Below are positions 35,501-48,489 of a stretch of 64,000 bases of DNA, piece by piece. The DNA is from Archilochus colubris. Lineage: Eukaryota; Chordata; Aves; Apodiformes; Trochilidae. How positions within the stretch are numbered: the stretch's first letter is position 1; the number at the start of each line of letters is the position of its first letter. The stretch covers positions 17,368,401 through 17,432,400 of the forward strand of contig CM041086.1 in NCBI GenBank assembly GCA_023079485.1, given 5' to 3'. A model generated the notes under the pieces. It was not told the DNA's origin. It was given only the letters and a program-made list of their open reading frames with translations, and did not search any database. Position numbers and translations under genes: made by a program.

Positions 35501-38500
35501 TAAGACTGAGACCCAGCACCCTGGTTCCAACTGAGCTGTGCTCTGGGGAGCAGGAAAGCCCATCCCTGGTCCCAGAGAGAACCAGCATCCAGTCACCACC
35601 CCAGTGCACTAATGGCCATGCCAACAACGTGGCCAAAAAGGGACAGACATCTGTCTCAGACAGCATCTCAGACAGCTGAGATGTAGGACACAACCCCCAG
35701 AGCCCCACAGGGACAGAGCAGGATTGAAACAGAAAGCTCACACCTCAAAATGCTTGGCCCAGCTTCTTCTGAGATACCAGAAGCAAAACCACAGCCAGAA
35801 TAAAGTCAGGGGAACTCTACAGCACCTGTGTCCACTCCAGGGAAAGGAAAAGCTTTTGTCCCCTCTAGGTGGTCACCAGCCTCAACACAACTCCTCCTTC
35901 TACAAGAGGTCAAGCCCAGAGGGACAGTCACACATCTGACAAGCAGCAATGACCCCAGGAGGGTTCCCCAACCCCAGGTAACAGCGAGGAGGTGTCTTCT
36001 CCTCTTCTGAAATGTTTGCCTGGACGTGCCTTGCTTTGGGGTTTTTATTACTATTATTATTACTATTAGTATTAACAAAACCAACAACAATAACAACAAT
36101 AACAACAATAACAACAATAACAACAATAACAACAACAATTTCCATCTTCCTTCTAGCACAGGCCCCTTGAGGTTTAAAGAAGAAAATTCTGTTTCTGGCC
36201 AATCTGACCCAAACCAGACAGGAAAAGTTCTTCTCTCACACAAGTCCTTTCCCCTCCTCTTTTCATGTCTTATTTGTTTGTTGTTTTTTTTTTTAATTTG
36301 GGGCAGGGCGGCTGGGAAGGCAGAGGAAAGGGACAAACTCCACATGACCTCCAGGAATCTCTTTCCACCCGTCTCCAATGGAATAAAATTTCCAGCAGCC
36401 CCCAGCTCCCACCTCCCGCTCCCGTTTGCTCTGGGGAGGGGACGGGACGGGGACTCCGGAGCTCAGGATTTCAGCCCGGAGCTCGCTCCTTGCTTTGCCG
36501 GAGATAAAACCGCGGAGAGCTGGGAATGCCCCGTGGGCAACAGTGGGTGCCGGAGCTCCGAGAGGTCACAGCCCTTTCCATAACTCCTGTCAAACCGCTC
36601 TGATAAACACTCTCCCCGAGCAAAAGCTTTCCCAGACGTGAAGCCCTCAGAGCTTCCCCACCCTCCAGCTACGGCGGCTCCTCCAGAACCTCTTCTCCCG
36701 TCCCGTGAAAGAAAAGGGGATTAAAAAAAAACAAAAACAGACGGGAAATTCCTCCCCAGGAGATGGGGGGTCCAGCCCTGGGCTGTCAGGGGTTTGCCAC
36801 CCATCATGTTTCACCTCTGATTTCCCAAAGTGGTTGTTGGGGTGATGCAGGGAGCAGGGGTGAGGTGGTGCTCAGCTCCAGCCCTGCAGCTTCCCAGCCT
36901 CCATCCCAGGGATCCAAATGGACACAGGGTGGGCACCTTTTGGGGGGGGGAACCAGCAGTCAGGTGGCATTCCTCCAGGGACTAAAGCAGGGTGAGAAAG
37001 CCCTTCATCCCCACCACCTGGGATGAAGGTGTTTCCAGCCACGGGTGGGCTCTGCATCCCCACGTCCCTCAGGAGGAGAACAAGAGGTGGCACGGGGCTG
37101 TCCCATCCCCCCATGGCCACAGCTGAGGTGTGGGGTTAATCCCACCCAGCAGCCGAGGTTATGAAGGGGGAGAGAAAGCAAAGGGGGAGAGAAAGAAAGA
37201 GAAAGGTTGGGACCTCAAACCCAACGGGGAGCTGCCACCTTTTCCCACCAGGAACAATCCCCAGAGATAACCCACAGCCTTCACCACTCTGACTTCAGAT
37301 CTCCCACCCAAGACATGCAGGGGCTCCAGCAGCCCTTGGACCACCACGGGGGAAGGCAGTGGCCTCCTTTGACCCCCCAGCTTTGACCCACAGTGGATCA
37401 TCAGGTGGGAATACAGCCATGGAACACATTGCTGGGAACACAACCTTCATCCCACCATCTCCCTCTGCAGAAGAGAGCCCCAAAAGTGGCCCTTAGGGCA
37501 TCAGTGCCACCAGGACAGGGGAAGCAGGGGGTGGAAACACAGCTCCAAGTCCTCTCTGTTCCAGAGGAACAGTGGGCCAGGATGAGGGGGGGGTCCTTGA
37601 GGAGAAGCCATGGGTGGGATGAGGAGGGTCCCTGTGGAGAAGCCGTGGCCTGGACAAGCTGTGGATGAGGGGGAAGCAATGGCCAGATGAGGAGGTTTCT
37701 GAGGGAAAGCCATGGTTGGGATGAAGGGGTCCATGAGGGGAAGCCATGGCCAGGACAAGCAGGTCCCTGAGGGGAAGCCCAGGACTGAGGGGCCGCAGCC
37801 GCCCTTCCGCCCCGATCAAAATGGCGCTGGGGACACGGGGTGCAGGGTTAATCATTACCCTCTGGCAGGGCCAGACACCCCACACCCCAGCTCACCCCAT
37901 TCCTCTGAGGGGGGAAAAGGGCCAAAGCCATGGCAGGGGGCTGGGGCAGGCCTGGGTCATCCATTCTCCCACCAGGAAGTGTGGCTGAAGGTTCTTCGTG
38001 GTGGGACAAGAGGTTCACCACCCAGAAGACCATCCAGGAGCCTCATCCCCTTCTCTGGGATGGGGCAGCAGGGCTTGAACCTGCTCCTGACATGGCCCAG
38101 GGACACAGGGAGGTGTCCAAGAGGGGTGAGCAACCAGCAACACCCCAAAGCCCCTTATCTGGGTCTTTATCTCCAGCACACGTAGAGTTGGGAAGCCACC
38201 AGGGAATTTTAAGGAGAATTCCTACGTCTACTGAGGCAGCCAAAGGAGCAAATATCACAAAATAAAATGGGAAACAACCTCCCACCTGCCCCCTCCACCC
38301 ACCTTCCCCACTTCTTAGTGGAGCAGAGACATTCCCACCCCCCCCCTTCCAGCTGCTGAACCCCCAGGGGAGAGGGTCCCAGGTTCTCCTCCTTTCAAAG
38401 AAAGGCAGGAGGGGAAGGAAAAGGAAAAAAAAAGGAAAATAAATGAAAAAAAAAAAGATTAATAAATAAATAAATCAATGAAACACAACACGGCCAAGAG

Positions 38501-38893
38501 AAAATCCGGCAGAGGGGGAAGCACGAGTGCAGAAAGCAGCAGAGGTGTTTTAGCCAAAAAAAAAAAAAAAAAAACCAACAAAAAAACCAAAAAACCAAAC
38601 CCCAAAACCACAAAACAACTAAAAAACCCTGATTTTAAGTGAAAACCCTTCCCCGGTGGGGTTTGCTGAAGGCACCAGCAGCCCCCGAGCAGGCGCTGGC
38701 CCCGTCCCGGGGAAAGCCCCGGCCTTACCTGCACCAGGTCGGGGGGGTTCTCCAGGGGCCGGGCGGGGGGTTTGATGTCCTCGAAGACCGGGGTGTCTTC
38801 TCCGGGCTCCCCCGACATGGCGACGGGTTTCAGGGGGGTAAAAGCCGAGGGTTCCTCGGGGAGCGGGGGGCACAGCACCAGCCCGCTGCTCAT
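16512..38893 (-). CDS. KLF5L: Krueppel-like factor 5-like zinc-finger factor
   Basis: Coding exons (minus strand, 5' to 3'): 38893-38729, 24823-23941, 20676-20617, 16690-16512, joined at GT/AG sites in phases 0, 1 and 1; 428 codons plus TAG. It is a nuclear DNA-binding factor expected to bind CACCC/GC boxes. Three C2H2 fingers close the protein: C346/C351/H364/H368, C376/C381/H394/H398 and C406/C409/H422/H426, ending MKRHQN as in KLF5. Exon 2 keeps KLF5 features: DLVQ junction, [17 protein letters not shown] (132-135) and IKQE (172-175) sumoylation-type sites, a LPDFTSVFS activation-type segment (152-160), an SP-rich degron-like stretch (265-278) and PPPSY (290-294). The 60-bp exon 3 inside finger 1 matches the KLF5 gene plan. 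The N-terminus is shorter than in KLF5 (457 aa in human), so this is probably a KLF5 paralogue, not KLF5 itself. The start has a purine at -3 and lies in a CpG-rich block. Confidence 0.92.
17180..17375 (+). mobile_element. CR1 LINE 3' fragment (intron 3)
   Basis: Blocks 'gaagaaatacttcacaacgagg', 'cctggaaacactcaaggtcaggtctgagcaa' and 'ggggttggactggatgacctttgaaggccccttccagcccaa' are the classic end of a sense CR1. The tail is degraded ('gattttatgatcc'). Confidence 0.88.
17485..17520. repeat. (CA)18 microsatellite
   Basis: An uninterrupted CA dinucleotide run in KLF5L intron 3. A shorter CT-rich run sits at 17641-17664 and a CpG cluster at about 17785-17830. Confidence 0.97.
18005..18035. repeat. 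(GGGTT)n short microsatellite
   Basis: About five copies of GGGTT. It lies just before a CR1 fragment and may derive from the 'tggtttgggttggaag' block of that element. Confidence 0.85.
18050..18335 (-). mobile_element. CR1 LINE fragment (intron 3)
   Basis: Antisense CR1 running from 'ccacagcccaggttgctccaagccccatccaacc' through 'gccagggatggggcagccacagcttcc' to 'agtccctccccagctctcctggaaacccttcaggcactgaa'. An adjacent (CAA/CAT)n run occupies about 18353-18395. Confidence 0.88.
19500..19700. promoter_or_regulatory. Candidate conserved enhancer in KLF5L intron 3
   Basis: An AT-richer island in GC-rich surroundings. It carries several homeodomain/GATA-like words: TTTAATTG, AGATTTATGAGG (CDX-like TTTATGA), CTGATAAAGG (GATA) and TAATAAAAGCC. 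There is no repeat signature and no long open frame. This is only a compositional and motif-based suggestion. Confidence 0.3.
20295..20605 (-). mobile_element. CR1 LINE abutting KLF5L exon 3
   Basis: An antisense CR1 with near-complete 3' region: 'cccaatcccagattggtttgggttgga', 'cacagcccagcctgctccaagccccatccaacctggtcttgaac', 'gaatctcttcctaatgtcaagacttaaatctcc', 'agtccctccccagcagctctgtg'. Its inner edge ends about 10-15 bp from the exon 3 splice donor at 20616, so it forms the start of intron 3. Confidence 0.9.
22335..22385 (+). mobile_element. CR1 LINE 3' tail (intron 2)
   Basis: The short block 'gaggtcccttccaaccccgttaattctatgattctatgattcc' is the diagnostic CR1 terminus with two tail units. 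It lies about 115 bp from the polypurine tract. Confidence 0.85.
22499..23735. repeat. 1.24-kb uninterrupted polypurine tract
   Basis: Every base on the plus strand is A or G. Sub-blocks change in order: (GGGGAA)n, mixed GGAAAGG, a long pure (GGAAA)n block at about 23284-23448, then (GGAAAAGAAGAAA)-type repeats. All six frames stay open, giving Lys/Glu/Arg/Gly on plus and Phe/Leu/Ser/Pro on minus; these are not genes. The tract lies in KLF5L intron 2, about 205 bp inside the exon 2 donor, so the pre-mRNA carries a matching C/U-only tract. Confidence 0.98.
25003..25105 (-). mobile_element. CR1 LINE fragment (intron 1)
   Basis: Starts at the CR1 terminus in antisense ('cacagaactatagaatgggttgggttggaagggaccttagagatcc'), runs through 'ctgccatgggcagggacacctctcaccagcccaggtt' and stops at an A-rich run (25110-25140). 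Confidence 0.92.
25380..25540 (-). mobile_element. CR1 LINE fragment (intron 1)
   Basis: Antisense CR1: 'cagaaccccagactgg...ttgggagggacctccaagatc', 'ctgccatggtcagggacccctcccccagcccaggctgctcc', 'gccagggatggggcagccaca'. Confidence 0.9.
25798..26722. repeat. 22-bp minisatellite, ~42 copies
   Basis: The unit is close to TGGCAGAACCACAGGGTTCCCC, with variants at the CACAGG/CACCGG and CCCCTGG/CCTCTGG positions. Since 22 mod 3 is 1, all frames are open and translate into spurious 22-residue repeats. About 15 units contain AACCACA, the RUNX core motif (TGTGGTT on the KLF5L sense strand). It lies in intron 1, about 1 kb upstream of exon 2. Confidence 0.97.
30640..30890. promoter_or_regulatory. Candidate enhancer, AT-rich island in intron 1
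   Basis: An abrupt AT-rich, non-repetitive segment. It contains TTATAAATAGACC and CCATATTTATATCC (MEF2/CArG-like), GTAAATATTTGTTT (forkhead-like) and ATCGATCGACG-like words. There is no coding signal. Function is inferred only from composition and motifs. Confidence 0.3.
33550..34000. promoter_or_regulatory. Candidate enhancer with AP-1 and GATA motifs
   Basis: A second AT-rich, repeat-free island in KLF5L intron 1. A perfect AP-1 site TGACTCA sits at 33859-33865, a GATA site AGATAA at 33964-33969, and homeodomain-type TTAAATTCATTTTAAT near 33565. No open frame of note. Confidence 0.32.
36037..36140. repeat. (ATT)n / (AACAAT)n microsatellite
   Basis: An ATT-rich run (36046-36075) is followed by about ten copies of AACAAT/AACAAC. 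Located in KLF5L intron 1. Confidence 0.92.
37847..37859. promoter_or_regulatory. HNF1-like site in KLF5L intron 1
   Basis: GTTAATCATTACC matches the HNF1 palindrome GTTAATNATTAAC at 11 of 12 fixed positions. It lies about 0.9 kb downstream of the exon 1 donor, 26 bases from a YY1-like AAAATGGCGC (37818-37827). Confidence 0.3.
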
Positions 38894-39330
38894 TCCTCCC
38901 GCACCCCCGGGGAAGGAGGAAAACAACTCCTGGTTGTGAATAGTATTTAAAAAGAAAAAAAAAAAAAAAAGGGGGTGTGGGGAGGGGGGGGGGGAATAAA
39001 TAATGGAAGGAGAGGGGAGAAAGAAAAAAAAAAAATCTAAAACCAACCAAAAGCCAAACAACCTGGAGGCTGAGAGGAGCAGGAGTGAGTTGCTAATCCC
39101 GGGAGGCCAAGTGCCGGGTCGCGGGAAGGCTTTACCTGGGCTGCGGGAGGAGGAGGAGGAGGAGGAGAAGATCAACCTGGAAGTGTTGGGGAAGCCGTGC
39201 GGAGCCAATCAGGCGCCCGCCGACGGCCCCACCGAGCCACCGGGGGATAAAAGGCTGCCAGAAGCCCCCGGGGCCTCGCCACTAGCCACGGGCCACCACG
39301 GAGCATCCCCCGGCATAGAGGGGGTCGGGT
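38630..39330 (-). promoter_or_regulatory. KLF5L: KLF5L CpG-rich promoter and exon 1 region
   Basis: CpG density rises sharply around the first coding exon and again at 39100-39310, separated by A/G runs (38950-38995). An inverted CCAAT box lies at 39205-39209 and a (GGA)n run at about 39147-39168. A TATA-like TTTAAATA (minus strand, 38944-38951) sits about 50 bases upstream of the ATG and would give a very short 5' UTR. The true start site cannot be decided here. Confidence 0.55.
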
Positions 39331-40264
39331 CACCCCAACCCCGGACCCCACCAGCAACTTGCAGCTGGGGAAATATCTCCCAAATCGAGTTTGGGAAGAA
39401 ACGTGGGGGTTATTTTAGGGTGTATTTAGGGTTTGTTAGTTGGGGTTTTGGTGTGGTTTTTTTTTTGTTTGGGTGGGGTGTTTTTTTTTTGGTTGGGGTT
39501 GTTTTGGGGTTTTTTAATGAGAAAAGTCAAAGGAGAGCTTTGTGCCCCAGCGAATGGTTGAACTTTGCATGGAAAGTGATTTTTGGAGACAAGGGGATTC
39601 CTGCTTGCCTTGCTTTCTTCTCAGTCCCAGGGAGAAAGGGGAAATGTGGGGGAAAGGGGAAGATAAAAAAAATAAATGGATTAAGTGAAGGGGGAAAAGG
39701 AAAAAAAAAAGCCAACAGCAACACAGGAGAAGTTTTGAAGGTGCAGATAAGAGGGCACAGAGCTTTCCAGCTTGCCTCCTACAGAGAAACCCAACTACTG
39801 TGTCTAGGTTTCTCCTTTTTTATTATTTTTGTTGTTTTAAAGAAACAACAAGGGGATAAAATCCACCTTTCTAGAGAAAAAAACATTTCTCCTCCAGCCC
39901 CCTGCACGTCTCCCAAAAAGTGATCAGCCCACCTTGTGCACCCTCAAGGACTTTTGGAGAACTACAGCACCATCCTGCATCACAGTTTGGAATAGGGACT
40001 GAGGAAATTCCTCAGTTTCCTTCTGGTCACCTAGAAGAAAACTGCACCCCAGCCATCAGAGGCAGAAGGTGCCCCCCCTGCTGCCCCTGCACACTTGGAG
40101 GGATCAAGTGAAACTTCTTTGCCATTATTTTCTGCCATCAAAAGTAGAGCTGAGGCACCATGACCTCACCTGAGGCATCTTCCCAAGCAACATCTGCTGC
40201 TATTTGTTGCACCAGGAAAGGAGCCTTTTCTTATTTTTTTTTTTTTTTTTTTTTGTTACCAGAT
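39331..40264. other. Upstream flank of KLF5L
   Basis: T/G-rich then A-rich low-complexity DNA (39420-39520 and 39660-39720). No gene, and no repeat family recognised apart from homopolymer runs, including a T-run at about 40231-40254. Confidence 0.5.
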
Positions 40265-40410
40265 GGGAATTTCAGAACCACAGAACCTCTGGGTTGGGTC
40301 AGAATGGCCCTCAAGGACCACATTAGCTCCAAGCACAGGCAGGGAACACCTCCCACTAGAGCAGGTTGCTCCAGGCCCACCCAACCCATCCATTTTCCCC
40401 GAGTGTTGCT
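40265..40410 (-). mobile_element. CR1 LINE fragment
   Basis: An old antisense CR1 copy: 'ccacagaacctctgggttgggtcagaatggccctcaaggacc', 'cagggaacacctcccactagagcaggttgctccaggccc'. Confidence 0.8.
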
Positions 40411-40804
40411 GAAATGTATAAATCCAGAGAGTTTCTTTGCTCTCTGCCTCCATCTCCCCACCCCCAGAAGGTGGCCTTGCAGCAAGGATGAGCCCAACTC
40501 CTGGAGCAGGAGGAGATCTCCACCCAGCGGAGATCAACCCGGCAACGCTTCCCCGAGCTCCTGGGGTCGGGGCCAACCCCCTCCTCAGAGCCTTTATCTG
40601 CTGCTGACCTTCAGTCCAGCAACACTGTCGGGCACTTTGCTCCCCTTGCAGCCCCCGAGGGAGCCCCCACCACGCTGCACCCAGCCAGCCTGGGGCTAAG
40701 GTCCCATCTTGTCCCCAGGTGCCACTCAAGCCTGAGGACAGGACGTGGTGCTGCAGAGAGGGGCAGTGATAAGGGCAGAGTTGTCCTCTGTGACCCAGAG
40801 ATGC

Positions 40805-41300
40805 AACCCACGCTCCTCAGGTCCAGAATCCCTGGAGCAGGTCCAAAGGAGGCAACTGGGCTGGTGAAAGGACTCGAGCACAGACCCTATGAGGAGAGGC
40901 TGAGGGAGCTGGGGGTGTTGAGGCTGGAGAAGAGGAGGCTCAGGGGAGACCTCATCACTCTCTGCAACTCCCTGAAAGGAGGTTGGAGCCAGGGGGGGGT
41001 TGGGCTCTTTTCCCAGGCAACTCTCAGCAAGACAAGAGGGCAGGGTCTCAAGCTGTGCCAGGGGAGGTTTAGGTTGGAGATGAGAAAGAATTTCTTTCTG
41101 GAGAGGGTGATCAGGCATTGGAATGGGCTGCCTAGGGAAGGAGTGGATTCTCCGTGTCTGGAGATCTTTCCAAAGAGCCTGGATGTGGCACTGAGTGCCA
41201 TGGGCTGGGAACCACGGGGGGAGTGGATCAAGGGTTGGACTTGATGATCTCTGAGGTCCCTTCCAACCCAGCCCATTCTATGATTCTGTGATTCTATGAA
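40805..41300 (+). mobile_element. CR1 LINE, best-preserved 3' end in window
   Basis: A sense CR1 with continuous match to the family's 3' region: 'ggtgaaaggactcgagcac', 'tatgaggagaggctgagggagctgggggtgttgaggctggagaagaggaggctcaggggagacctcatc', 'ggacttgatgatctctgaggtcccttccaacccagcccattctatgattctgtgattctatgaa'. It retains three tail units. No reverse-transcriptase frame is present (5'-truncated). Confidence 0.97.
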
Positions 41301-44300
41301 AAGCTGACACAGAGGTGCTGAGGTTGGGGAAGGTCCATGGGGGAGCAGATAGGGGTGCTCAAACCTCCCCCCCTTTTGCAATGGGAAGGAAGGGATGGGA
41401 TTTGGTGCTGGTTGGGAGCCAGCAGAGAAGGACACCCAGGTCCTCCTCTCACCTGCAAGCAGAGGGAGCAGAAGCCAGGAGGTGAAGCCTTGGGCTGAGT
41501 TACAGAGATGAGAAGCAAGAAAGGCTCCAAACTTGGAGGAAAGCAGGACCAGGCTGAGAAAAAAAAACCCAGCTCCCACCTCCCAAAGCATCCCAGGCTC
41601 TCCTGGCAGCCAGAGGCACCTCAAGCTGGTCCCCAGTAGCTCACAACCACCTTCAGATCTCACCAGTTGATGGGGATGAGCCACCAGTGGGTTGGGTCAC
41701 GAGAGAGCCCCAGAAGCCACCACGCATGGGTGACAGCCCAGCATCAATCACAGCTCTGGTCCCAGCCCTGGCCAGGGCCCCACAGCATGTTCCACCAAGG
41801 AATGGGGCCGTGGGGCAGGGAATGGGGTGCCAGAGCCCAGCTGGGGGTCACCAAGCTTTCCTTTCCTCCTGCAACAGCTTTTTCTCACTTAAACTCAGCC
41901 ACCCACCCCCTAAGTGGTGGCCAGAGCACCCACCTCTCTGCACCCTGGTGGACATCCCCAAGTCCTCTCTGAATCTGGAGTGAAGCCACGGCAGATTTGG
42001 GCCAGGCACTCCTGGATTCGGACTCAGTGCTACTCAGGGGCCTTGCTGGAGACACAAACTGGCCAGGGGAGGAGGACAAACCCCCCCACCCCACCACCAC
42101 CACCCCCCGGCAGCTCACCTTTCAGCAGCACCAGCAGACAAAGCTCTGCAGAGCTGCTGGAGCAGCCGGCCCCCATCACCGAAACCCAAAACCACCTCTT
42201 TTTTTTTTTTTTGTCTTTTCCTTTCTCCTCCTCGGGAGGTTTCCTGCCATCGAACCCTTCCTGGGAGCTCTTCAAAGGGCAAGGACCGCCCCATCCACTC
42301 GCTAAACCAGTCGGAGCGGTGTCGGGCGGGCAGAGGGAGAGGCCCCCGGAGAAGGAAAGGGACAAGAAACCCTCCAGAAGGACCCGGGGTGACCCCGGAG
42401 CAAGGGGATGGGATGAGCATCACCACCTCCTTGGTCATCCCCGGGTTCGTGGGGACCACCCCACTCAGATGAACCCCACACCCCCTGCCCCAGAGCCATT
42501 CCTCATCCCACAGTGGGGAAGTAATTTTAGGATGGTTGAATTTTTGGAAGGAAAAAGGCAGCTCAGGGATGGGGACAGAGCCCCCAGCAGGTCCCCAGTG
42601 TCACCAACCAAGGAGGTATCACACCCCCAGGCAGAGAAACTCAGCAGCTACCCCAGGTTTTCCTGGAAGAGGAGGTTGGTGAAGAAGGATCCAAGGTTAA
42701 GGTTTCCAGGACAAAATGCAGGTGGAAAGATTTCTGCCACACTTTCCCCACCAAATCCCAGCCTTGGATCTTTGCCAAGCCCAGAAAACATCCAAGGAGG
42801 GGTTCCCCATGCTCCCCCCTTGGCTGTGGGACCTGCACAACCCCACCCAGCCACTGGAGAATCCACCCAGAGGATACGGTGTCCCCCCATGCCACAGGGT
42901 TTGGTGGCCACTGGGGCCCTTTCCTGAAGCTCAGACATCACTTGCCCCCCAAGAATGGGTGGCAAGCTTTCCTGGGGTTCACCTTCCTTCTGAGCTGGGC
43001 ACAAGCAGAGGCTGAAGGGGATGCTTGGACATCAAGAAGATGATGGAGGCTCTCAGAAGTGGGGAGAAAGTCACCCTGGGGGTACTGTAGGATCAAGATT
43101 CTTGTCTCCAAAACAGCTCCTGGATGGCTTCAGGGTCAAGAAGCTTTGCCAGCAGCTGCTTGCAGCCTCAAGGTGGAGGTGATGAGATGTATGAGCCCAG
43201 TGAGGGGACAGCAGCTCCCACAGGAGGGACAAACCCACCAGCAGCTCCCACAGGAGTGACAAACCCACCAGCAGGCCCAGGGCTGGGACCAGGTTCACGG
43301 AGACCCCCAAGGCCAAGCCCGAGAAACAGCAGCATCCATAGCTACAACACAGCTCAGGGAGCAGCTGGAGGCCCCAGACTGATCAGAAATGGGCTCCTGG
43401 GCCCATAGGTGAGGCTGCTTAGAGCAATTAAGGCCAATTAGCACCCTCTGGGCTTTACCAAGGGGAGCAGAAGGCTGAGAGAAGGCAGAGCTGGGACCTC
43501 ATGAGATGATGCTGTCAGCCCCTGGGGAGGGGTTGAGCACCTCTGGCAGAACCTCATTGATTTCCTCAGCTCCAGGGAAATGCCCACACAGGACACAAGC
43601 CTGGTCCCAGGAACCTGGCTGATTCCCCCACACCATTTTCCCACATTCCAGGGATGGGGACTCCTCCCCAGCTCCGATCTAAAGCTCTGCTGGCACAACT
43701 TGAGGCTGGTTCCTCTTGTCCCATCACCTGTTCCTTGGGATCAGAGACCAACCAAAGCCCAGGAACCAGCACTTGGCCTTGCTGAACCTCAGCTGGCCTT
43801 GGCCCATGGATCCAGCCAGTTCTGTCCCCTCTGCAGAGCCTTCTGACCCTCTGGCAGATCAACATTCTGCCCAACTTGATGTCCTCTGCAAGCTGAGGGT
43901 GCACTTGATCCCCTTGTCCTGATTACTGATTAAAACTGCCCCCAGCACCAAGCCCTGGAGAACTCCTGGGGCCACCAGCTGGACTCACCCTCCAGCCATG
44001 CCCAGCCCCTGGGCTCTTGGGGGCCACCATGGAGCTGGAGACAACCTTTACCCCATCAAATCCCTCAGCTGGCAGAGAGGGAAAGAGGTTCCCAAACATC
44101 CATCAGAGTCATTTTCAGGGGATGGGGTTCCCCACACCATGTCCCCCCTCCCCAAGCCACCCAGCATCCCCTGGCCCCAAGGAGAGCTTTTGGGAAGCTC
44201 CCCCAGCCCCGTGGCTGGGGGAGGACAACGAGGACAGATCCCCTACAGCAATTGGGGTGGGGGGAGAGACACCCCACAAAACCAATAATTACGATTCAAA

Positions 44301-45181
44301 AGAAGAAGAGTGTGGCCACAGTCTGCCTTTTTTAACTTAGAAACTGTCCCAGAGTCTTCAAAAAAAAAAAAAAAATATCCAATGGAGAGCTGGTGGCCCC
44401 CACCCTCCCCACCCCCTCCAGCACAGTTCCACCTTCCCCAGAGTTTCCTTTTTTGTTGTTTTGGAGAGAGAAAGGGAGGGCACGTGGAGATTTTGTTTGC
44501 AGGTTGCTGTCGGGTTGTTGGTTTTCCTTCCTCCACCACCACCACCATCTCCTCCTCCTCCTCTTGCTTTTTCTGCTGTTCAGAGTGGTGGCGTGTGGGG
44601 ACAGGGACACGCAGTGGCCGGGGATGGAGAGGCAGGTGGTGGCTGAGAGGCGAGAAGCCCAGAGCTATTGGAGCTATTGCTCCACCTCTGTCCTTCCTGT
44701 GGCTTCCAGGATTTGCCCCGCTGGGACCAGGAGGGGACAGGGGGCACGAGCAGAGGAGATGGGTGAGAGGCTGGAGAGGCAGACGTGCAGCGGGGTCCGG
44801 AGGCTGAATCCTGGGTGAGGAGTCGAGGAGGAACCTCCAGAGGTTGTGAGTGGGGAGGAGAAGCCCAGGAAAAAAAAACGAAAAAAAAAAAAAGGTAAAA
44901 TAAAAAATACTCGTGGAAACAGGAGCCAGGGAGAAGGAGAACCACTCCAGGAACCATCTTCTGCCCACGGGGCTCCTGCAGCAGCCACAGTTCTGGGCAG
45001 AGCTCAGCCTCTCGCTCCCGCGGTGCCTCCACGGAGGAGGAGCCGGGATGGTGCTGGGTGTCAGAGGGAGGGGGGGGTTGTGCCGTTTGCACCCCCTCTT
45101 TTCCACCGTTGTTGGTGTGAGTGTGTGTGTGTGTCCCCAGCCTCTTCATCCCCAGCCCCGGGGGGGTTTTTGGGCTCCTCC
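41301..45181. other. Region downstream of KLF8, incl. its 3' UTR
   Basis: Sequence 3' of the KLF8 stop. The first part (about 44300-45181) is likely 3' UTR: a purine-rich stretch near 44880-44900, a (GTGT) run at 45115-45133 and a poly-A run at 44360-44375. I see no AATAAA or ATTAAA on the sense strand within 3.5 kb of the stop, so the end of the transcript is undefined. A 34-bp direct duplication lies at about 43208-43276. No other gene was recognised. Confidence 0.45.
43640..44010 (-). mobile_element. Probable CR1-related fragment
   Basis: The blocks 'cttgtcccatcacctgttccttgg', 'cagatcaacattctgcccaacttgatgtcctctgcaagctgagggtgcacttgatccccttgtcc' and 'agcaccaagccctggagaactcctggggccaccagctggactc' resemble an internal segment common in avian CR1 copies, antisense. 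The assignment is from memory of the family and less certain than the 3'-end copies. Confidence 0.55.
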
Positions 45182-48019
<2,838 letters not shown>

Positions 48020-48489
48020 GCTCCGCGCCGGGCCGAGAGGTGTGAACGGCCCCGCGGCTCCACCCGGGCTCGGCCCGGGGTGGGGCTCCTTAAAAGGGCC
48101 CGGCCGCGGCGGGGAGGGGCTGCGGGCACGGCCCCCCTAGGGGCAGGACCACCACCAACCCCCCTCTCCCCCCGCCATCCTCCAAAACACCGCACCCCAA
48201 AACCCCGACCCGCCCTCGCTGGGTCCCCCGGTGCTCACCCACCCCCACCCCTCCCCAACCCGGACACCCCTCAGTCTGAGCAGGGGACACCCCCCCTCTC
48301 CCCCCCCCCTCAACACGTACCTGCCTGCACGCAGAGATCAACCCCATACACGCAGCCCCCCCCCTCCCTCCCCGCGCCCCCCACGCACAGACTCACGGAC
48401 AGACAGACGGACACACGCGCGGCCCCGCCCGGGCCCGCCCCGCCCCGCGACACACCCAGCGCACACGCCCTGCACACGCACACACCCCC

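Larger units (their letters stand above)
26723..38728. other. KLF5L intron 1, remainder
   Basis: A 12-kb intronic stretch without recognisable exons of another gene. It is mostly GC-rich unique sequence with short low-complexity runs: G/A-run at 32336-32360, (AACAAT)n at 36076-36138, and purine-rich 37165-37205. Candidate regulatory islands are listed separately. A modest CpG cluster lies at about 36410-36700. Confidence 0.55.

Noticed and set aside
40805..41300. Possible endogenous retrovirus or active LINE coding region
   Set aside because: It matches the CR1 3' region and tail only; no reverse-transcriptase, gag or env-like frame is present anywhere in the window.
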